DNA of 14,534 bases, from contig JACQYP010000081.1 of the NCBI GenBank assembly GCA_016208205.1, positions 1-14,534 on the forward strand, in the 5' to 3' direction. Of the stretch, positions 14,211-14,534 are shown one piece after another. Every line of letters starts with the position of its first letter. Positions within the stretch are counted from its first letter, which is position 1. The position numbers and the translations under genes are program-made. The stretch comes from Candidatus Desantisiibacteriota bacterium (GTDB taxonomy: Bacteria > UBA9089 > CG2-30-40-21). Below the pieces are notes generated by a model that worked only from the letters and a program-made list of their open reading frames with translations, had not been told where the DNA came from and did not search any database.

Positions 14211-14255
14211 ATAATACCACAAATAAAGAAAAAAAGCAAGTAATTTGTAACTTGC
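14211..14255 (-). promoter_or_regulatory. Candidate promoter for the response regulator with overlapping palindrome
   Basis: On the - strand, TTGCTT (14239-14234) and TATTAT (14216-14211) are separated by 17 bases. The inverted repeat gcaagt-N8-acttgc (14236-14241 and 14250-14255) overlaps the -35 and could be an operator. The -35 match is modest. Confidence 0.4.
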
Positions 14256-14534
14256 ACTGAATATTCGATAAAGCGAATCCTGAATTCACACTACCCCATA
14301 AATCTGCCTCTAAGAGGGCATAGAAAGGGCAAGAGAGCATCCATGTTTATTCCATGATGATAGGGATGCCCTATTTTTGAGGGCAATAAGAGATGGTTTT
14401 CTTTAGAAAGTAGAAACAACAAAACGAGTTGCAAAATAAGATGTTGGTAAAATCTAAAAACAAACGAGGGCAAGAAAGAGGTGCAATACTATTTTGGAAT
14501 AGACATGTTTTGGGGTAGTACTTGAGTTTAAGCA
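14256..14534. other. No supported gene; AT-rich stretch with repeated GAGGGCA words
   Basis: I find no ORF with a credible start and ribosome-binding site on either strand. Visible structure: a 9-bp inverted pair actacccca (14290-14298) and tggggtagt (14511-14519), three direct GAGGGCA words (14314, 14379, 14466), and a small stem attcg/cgaat (14263-14278). It may be a remnant of a repeat or the upstream region of a gene beyond the window. Confidence 0.5.

Noticed and set aside
14291..14473. 60-codon hydrophobic - strand frame
   Set aside because: It has a TTG start, no Shine-Dalgarno, low-complexity Leu/Phe content and no family resemblance.

Overview
The window looks like a piece of genome from an uncultured, flagellated, Gram-negative-type (diderm) bacterium with moderately AT-rich DNA. 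The evidence is an outer-membrane porin, a heptose-phosphate phosphatase of the kind used for LPS or glycan heptose, and flagellar hook genes. I cannot name the phylum from sequence alone. The intergenic gaps are unusually rich in inverted repeats and small non-autonomous mobile elements.

Layout. At the left edge is the 3' part of a GmhB-like phosphatase on the + strand (1-411). Everything else reads on the - strand. In the direction of transcription (right to left) the order is: a single-domain Rcp1-type response regulator (13651-14100), a hicB-hicA toxin-antitoxin pair (13079-13521), an RlmD-type 23S rRNA m5U methyltransferase (11445-12764), an outer-membrane porin (10157-11326), a small exported protein of unknown function (9419-10012), a membrane histidine kinase with phytochrome-type dimerisation motif (7786-9348), a REC-PAS-histidine kinase (6184-7617), the hook-cap protein FlgD (5162-5605) and a giant 1509-residue FlgE hook protein (490-5019). 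flgE is convergent with gmhB across a 19-bp inverted repeat.

How the genes relate. flgD and flgE are one hook-assembly unit, with a good sigma70-like promoter about 260 bp upstream of flgD. The two kinases, the small exported protein and the separate response regulator look like parts of a signalling module. Their link to flagella is by proximity only. hicBA and rlmD are independent.

Most interesting content. (1) FlgE is about 3-4 times the usual length. Its insert is built from at least eight repeat modules of two types: four flagellin-IN-like and four SLxV...DxI beta modules. (2) Two families of short elements have termini starting GTAAC. One copy has a perfect 8-bp target duplication and another a 7/8 match, the signature of IS66-family ends, so I read them as IS66-type MITEs. 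One sits exactly between the Shine-Dalgarno and the start codon of rlmD. (3) Four genes have their stop codon inside a repeat element. (4) The signal peptide of the 197-residue protein is encoded by an 8-bp tandem repeat. I saw no rRNA, tRNA, CRISPR array or full-length transposase gene.
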